From an uncultured Eubacteriales bacterium (GTDB lineage: Bacteria > Bacillota_A > Clostridia > Christensenellales > Aristaeellaceae), in NCBI GenBank assembly GCA_902766515.1, contig CACXEB010000038.1:1-9361 (forward strand): a stretch of DNA of 9,361 nucleotides. Reading direction: 5' to 3'. The stretch's first letter is position 1. Every line of letters begins with the position of its first letter. This document shows, piece by piece, positions 6,379 to 9,361 of the stretch. The position numbers and the translations under genes are program-made. The notes under the pieces were generated by a model that worked only from the letters and a program-made list of their open reading frames with translations, made no database searches and was not told the DNA's origin.

Positions 6379-7653
6379 ATGGTACAGGCGATCATCGGCG
6401 CTAACTGGGGAGACGAAGGCAAGGGCAAGATCACCGACCTGCTGGCGGAAAACAGCGATATCGTCGTTCGCTTCCAGGGTGGCGCGAACGCCGGTCACAC
6501 CATCATTTCCAACCAGGGGAAATTCGCCCTTCATCTGCTGCCCAGCGGCGTCCTGCATCCGCACATCGTCAACGTGCTGGGCAACGGCGTCGCGCTGGAT
6601 ATCCCGGAAATGCTCGGGGAACTCAACAGCGTCAGCGAACGCCTCGGCTTTGTGCCGCAGCTGCTGATCTCCGACCGCGCCCAGGTGCTGATGAGCTACC
6701 ATATCGACCAGGACTGCTTTGAGGAAGAGCGGCTCGGCAAGGCTTCCTTCGGCTCCACGCATTCCGGGATCGCGCCTTTTTATGCGGATAAATACGCCAA
6801 GATCGGCCTGCAGGTCTGCCAGCTGTTTGACCGCGACCTGCTGCATCAGCGCCTGCTGAACGCCGTCACGCAGAAAAACGTCCTGTTTGACGCGCTGTAT
6901 CACAAACCGCTGCTGGACGCGGACGAACTGACCGAACGCTATTACGCGCTCGGCCAGCAGATCAGGCCCATGGTCACGGATACGGCGCGGTACCTTCGCG
7001 AAGCGGCAAAGGCCGGCAAGCGCATCCTCCTCGAGGGCCAGCTGGGCACCCTGCGCGACCCGGACCACGGGATCTTCCCGTTTACGACCTCTTCCTCGCC
7101 CCTGGCGGGTTACGCGCCGGTCGGTTCCGGCATTCCCCTGCGCGCAATTGATCATATCGTGGCCGTCACCAAGGCTTACTCCTCCTGTGTCGGCGCCGGC
7201 CCCTTCGTGACTGAGCTGTTCGGACAGGAAGCCGAAGAGCTGCGCCGCCGCGGCGGGGACGCGGGCGAATACGGCGCGAAGACCGGCCGGCCGCGCCGCG
7301 TCGGTTGGTTTGACTGCGTCGCCACGCGGTACGGCTGCCAGATCCAGGATGCCGACGCCTGCGCGCTGACCAACCTGGACGTGCTTTCCTATCTTGATGA
7401 AATCCAGATCTGCACCGGATACAGGATCAACGGCGAGATCACGCGCGACTTCCCCGTGACGCCGCTATTGGACCGGGCAGAGGCCGTCTACGAGCGCCTG
7501 CCTGGCTGGAAAACGGATATCCGCGGGATCCGTCACTACGAGGATCTTCCGGAAGCGTGCCGTCAGTATGTTGAGCGGCTCGAAAAGGAGGTCGGCGTCC
7601 CCTTCCGTTACCTGAGCAACGGACCCAAACGGGATGAAATGATCGCCCGATGA
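6379..7653 (+). CDS. purA: Adenylosuccinate synthetase, divergent clostridial-type
   Basis: GTP-dependent enzyme that joins IMP and aspartate to give adenylosuccinate, the first committed step to AMP. It has 424 residues, the usual length. The GTP/Mg loop GANWGDEGKGKITD carries catalytic Asp12, and GGANAGHT carries catalytic His40. The TGRPRRVGWFD aspartate/IMP loop and the terminal SNGPKRDEMI (usually STGPDRDETI-like) are recognisable. It departs from the classical pattern at EGQLGT (219-224, usually EGAQGT), at TTSSSPLAGY (usually TSSNTTAGG), at Lys301 before TGRPRR (usually Thr) and in YADKYAKIGLQV (usually with Arg at the second-subunit IMP contact). I believe this pattern recurs in other clostridial PurA proteins, so true PurA activity remains the best call. 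AGGAGG (6363-6368) lies 10 nt upstream. The stop overlaps the next start as ATGA. Confidence 0.88.
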   Translation: MVQAIIGANWGDEGKGKITDLLAENSDIVVRFQGGANAGHTIISNQGKFALHLLPSGVLHPHIVNVLGNGVALDIPEMLGELNSVSERLGFVPQLLISDRAQVLMSYHIDQDCFEEERLGKASFGSTHSGIAPFYADKYAKIGLQVCQLFDRDLLHQRLLNAVTQKNVLFDALYHKPLLDADELTERYYALGQQIRPMVTDTARYLREAAKAGKRILLEGQLGTLRDPDHGIFPFTTSSSPLAGYAPVGSGIPLRAIDHIVAVTKAYSSCVGAGPFVTELFGQEAEELRRRGGDAGEYGAKTGRPRRVGWFDCVATRYGCQIQDADACALTNLDVLSYLDEIQICTGYRINGEITRDFPVTPLLDRAEAVYERLPGWKTDIRGIRHYEDLPEACRQYVERLEKEVGVPFRYLSNGPKRDEMIAR

Positions 7654-8789
7654 TCAATCCAGACGCCTGCCGCCAGACGCGCGTGATCCGTACGCGCTTT
7701 CTTCCGGGGCAGCGCATCCTGATGGTATCCGACATTCACGGGCATGACGCCGTATTCCGTTCCCTGCTGCACAAGGCGGCTTTTTCACCCGATGACGCGC
7801 TGGTGATCGTCGGGGACCTGCTTGAAAAAGGGCGGCAAAGCCTCGGGGTCATCCGCACCCTGATGGCCCTTACGAAGACCCATACGGTCTACACCTTGCT
7901 GGGGAATATGGATGTCTTCACGCTGCAGCGGCTGCTGTCGGATGATCCTGCCCATTACGGGCTGCTCTTTGACAGCGCCCCGGACATGATCGACTGGTGG
8001 GGCGGCTGCCTGCTGCAGGAGATGTGCCGGGAAATGGATATCCCGCTGACAGCCGGCATCGACCGGCCGGGAACGCTCCGGAAACTCCGCGCTCACTTCG
8101 CCGCCGAACTTGAATTCCTGACACAGCTGCCAACCATCCTGGATACGCCCACGATGACGTTTGTGCACGGCGGAATCCCCCATCTTCGCATGGACGAGCT
8201 CGAAGGCACCCCAAACGATCCCTACCTGAAAAACGACGACTTTCTTTCCAGAGGGCTTTCGTTTTCCCGCTATCTGGCGGTCGGTCACTGGCCCGCCGTG
8301 CTGTACCGGCACCGGCTGATGGATATGTCGCCCCTGATCCTCCGCGACCGGCGCATCATCTGCCTGGACGGCGGCTGCGGGGTCAAGCGGTCCGGTCAGT
8401 TGAACTGCGTCATCCGCGAGAACGCCGACAGCGAAATGTTCCGGTGCATCGCTGCCGACGGCCTGCCCCATATCCGCGCGCTCACGCCCCAGGCCGAAGG
8501 CCCGGAACCGGTCATGATTCCCTACCATGACCGCGCAGTGGACGTCCTCCGGCGCGGCCCGGTTTTTTCGATCGTCAGCCATCACGGGCGTCCCGTGCGC
8601 GTGCCGACCGGCGCGCTGGATCCTGAAAACCCGGGATATCTGAATACGGACATCACAGATTACCGCCTGCCTGTCCGGGCGGGCGACGAAATGAGCCTGA
8701 TCCTTGCGTGCGGCGGCGATGCCTATGTGCGCAAAGACAATATATTAGGATGGTATCAAGGAGAGTACGAACATGTTGCAAGCCTTTGA
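7650..8789 (+). CDS. PPP-type metallophosphatase with unrecognised C-terminal extension
   Basis: A 379-residue soluble protein. Residues about 20-250 form a calcineurin-like phosphoesterase of the PPP/ApaH type. Metal-ligand motifs are SDIHGH (Asp28, His30), VGDLLEKG (Asp56), LLGNMD (Asn86), FVHGGIP (His173) and VGHWP (His213), followed by CLDGGCG and GQLNCVI, which resemble the DTGC...GGxL strand pair of ApaH and Ser/Thr phosphatases. Two key residues differ: the catalytic His of GNH is Met87, and GDxVDRG reads GDLLEKG, losing the phosphate-binding Arg. Residues about 290-379 look all-beta and end in KDNILGWYQGEYE, which is reminiscent of an SH3-like fold, but I do not recognise the domain. 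Substrate unknown: protein phosphatase, dinucleoside polyphosphate hydrolase or another phosphoesterase are all possible. No clear ribosome binding site precedes ATG 7650, and the ATGA overlap with purA suggests coupled translation. It overlaps the next gene by 17 nt. Confidence 0.82.
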   Translation: MINPDACRQTRVIRTRFLPGQRILMVSDIHGHDAVFRSLLHKAAFSPDDALVIVGDLLEKGRQSLGVIRTLMALTKTHTVYTLLGNMDVFTLQRLLSDDPAHYGLLFDSAPDMIDWWGGCLLQEMCREMDIPLTAGIDRPGTLRKLRAHFAAELEFLTQLPTILDTPTMTFVHGGIPHLRMDELEGTPNDPYLKNDDFLSRGLSFSRYLAVGHWPAVLYRHRLMDMSPLILRDRRIICLDGGCGVKRSGQLNCVIRENADSEMFRCIAADGLPHIRALTPQAEGPEPVMIPYHDRAVDVLRRGPVFSIVSHHGRPVRVPTGALDPENPGYLNTDITDYRLPVRAGDEMSLILACGGDAYVRKDNILGWYQGEYEHVASL

Positions 8790-9361
8790 AAATGATTATC
8801 TTTTCCTCGGACAGGATGACGACCGGCTCAGCCTGTTCGAAAACGTCTATCCGATTCCCCGCGGCGTCAGCTATAACAGCTACCTCCTGCTGGACGAGCA
8901 GACGGTCCTCCTCGACACAGTCGACTGGTCGCAGGGCGAAGCCTTTATGGCAGCGCTCGAACAGGGGCTTCAGGGCAGGAAGCTGGACAACGTCATCGTC
9001 CATCACATGGAGCCCGATCACGCCGGAACCCTCTCCATGATCCTCGGCCGGTATCCGGAAGCTCGGGTCATCATGACCAGGAAAGCGCAGCAGATGTATA
9101 CCCAGTTCTTTGGCGCCGATCTTGGAGACCGTGCGGTAACGGCCGGAGAGAACACGCAGATCAGCTTTGGCAGGCATACCTTCCGCTTCCTGACCGCGCC
9201 CATGGTGCACTGGCCCGAGGTGATGGTATCCTTTGACGAAACGGCCGGGATCCTCTTCTCCGCCGACGCCTTTGGCACGTTCGGGAGTCTGCATGGCAAG
9301 CTGTTCGCGGACCAGGTCAACTTCGAGCGGGACTGGCTGGATGACGCCCGCCGGTATTATA
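8773..9361 (+). CDS. fprA: Flavodiiron protein (A-type flavoprotein), 3' end outside window
   Basis: The N-terminal 196 residues of a flavodiiron O2 and/or NO reductase, a cytosolic detoxification enzyme of anaerobes. The visible part is the metallo-beta-lactamase-like diiron domain. Ligands are all in place: His78-x-Glu80-x-Asp82-His83 (HMEPDH), His146 (PMVHWPEVM) and Asp165 (LFSADAFG), which fit the di-iron set of family members rather than zinc hydrolases. The last ligand histidine (near 226) and the flavodoxin FMN domain lie beyond the window, so I cannot see whether extra rubredoxin or flavin reductase modules are fused. The ATG has AGGAG (8759-8763) 9 nt upstream, inside the preceding phosphatase gene, and the first 17 nt overlap that gene's end. 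It is the sixth gene of the apparent operon. Confidence 0.92.
   Translation, partial: MLQAFENDYLFLGQDDDRLSLFENVYPIPRGVSYNSYLLLDEQTVLLDTVDWSQGEAFMAALEQGLQGRKLDNVIVHHMEPDHAGTLSMILGRYPEARVIMTRKAQQMYTQFFGADLGDRAVTAGENTQISFGRHTFRFLTAPMVHWPEVMVSFDETAGILFSADAFGTFGSLHGKLFADQVNFERDWLDDARRYY

Noticed and set aside
6379..7653. The PurA homologue as a phage-type PurZ (2-aminoadenine synthesis)
   Set aside because: PurZ proteins lack the catalytic Asp of the GDEGKGK loop; here Asp12 is present, length and C-terminus are PurA-like, and there are no phage genes or DNA-modification partners nearby.
7785..8585. A 266-codon minus-strand frame opposite the metallophosphatase
   Set aside because: The plus strand carries all PPP metal-ligand motifs in order, and the minus-strand product shows no recognisable domain.

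Overview
The window looks like a stretch of chromosomal housekeeping genes from a high-GC member of the Clostridia (anaerobic Firmicutes). I infer this from strong AGGAGG-type ribosome binding sites, G/C-rich third codon positions, an Aquifex/clostridial-type single-chain aconitase, the LL-diaminopimelate aminotransferase (DapL) variant of the lysine pathway, a clostridial-looking divergent PurA and a flavodiiron protein. I cannot name a genus. I see no rRNA or tRNA genes, insertion sequences, CRISPR arrays, integrase or phage genes.

Layout. Bases 1-1611 hold the 3' part of an aconitase gene on the plus strand, with its 5' end outside the window. It converges on an HD-domain hydrolase gene on the minus strand (2255 down to 1674). 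A hairpin at 1634-1666, with A's on one side and T's on the other, can end transcription from both. Bases 2256-2521 are a divergent intergenic region, less GC-rich than its surroundings. It carries a near-consensus promoter for the HD gene (TTGACG-16-TATAAT, minus strand) and a sigma-A-like extended -10 promoter for the rightward genes (TTGCAA-17-TGGTAAGAT).

From 2522 to the end of the window, six plus-strand genes are packed head to tail: argS, dapF, dapL, purA, a PPP-type metallophosphatase with an unrecognised C-terminal extension, and a flavodiiron protein that runs off the edge. Gaps are 16, 41 and 23 nt, followed by overlaps of 4 and 17 nt. There is no terminator-like hairpin between them, so they probably form one operon. 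It would join arginyl-tRNA charging, the last steps to meso-diaminopimelate (DapL then DapF), AMP synthesis, an unknown phosphoesterase activity and O2/NO detoxification.

I do not see an undescribed multi-gene system such as a defence island, biosynthetic cluster or new mobile element. The least explained parts are the metallophosphatase, which has Met where PPP enzymes have the catalytic His of the GNH motif and which is coupled by overlaps to purA and the flavodiiron gene, and the PurA homologue, which departs from the classical family at several nucleotide- and aspartate-contacting positions.
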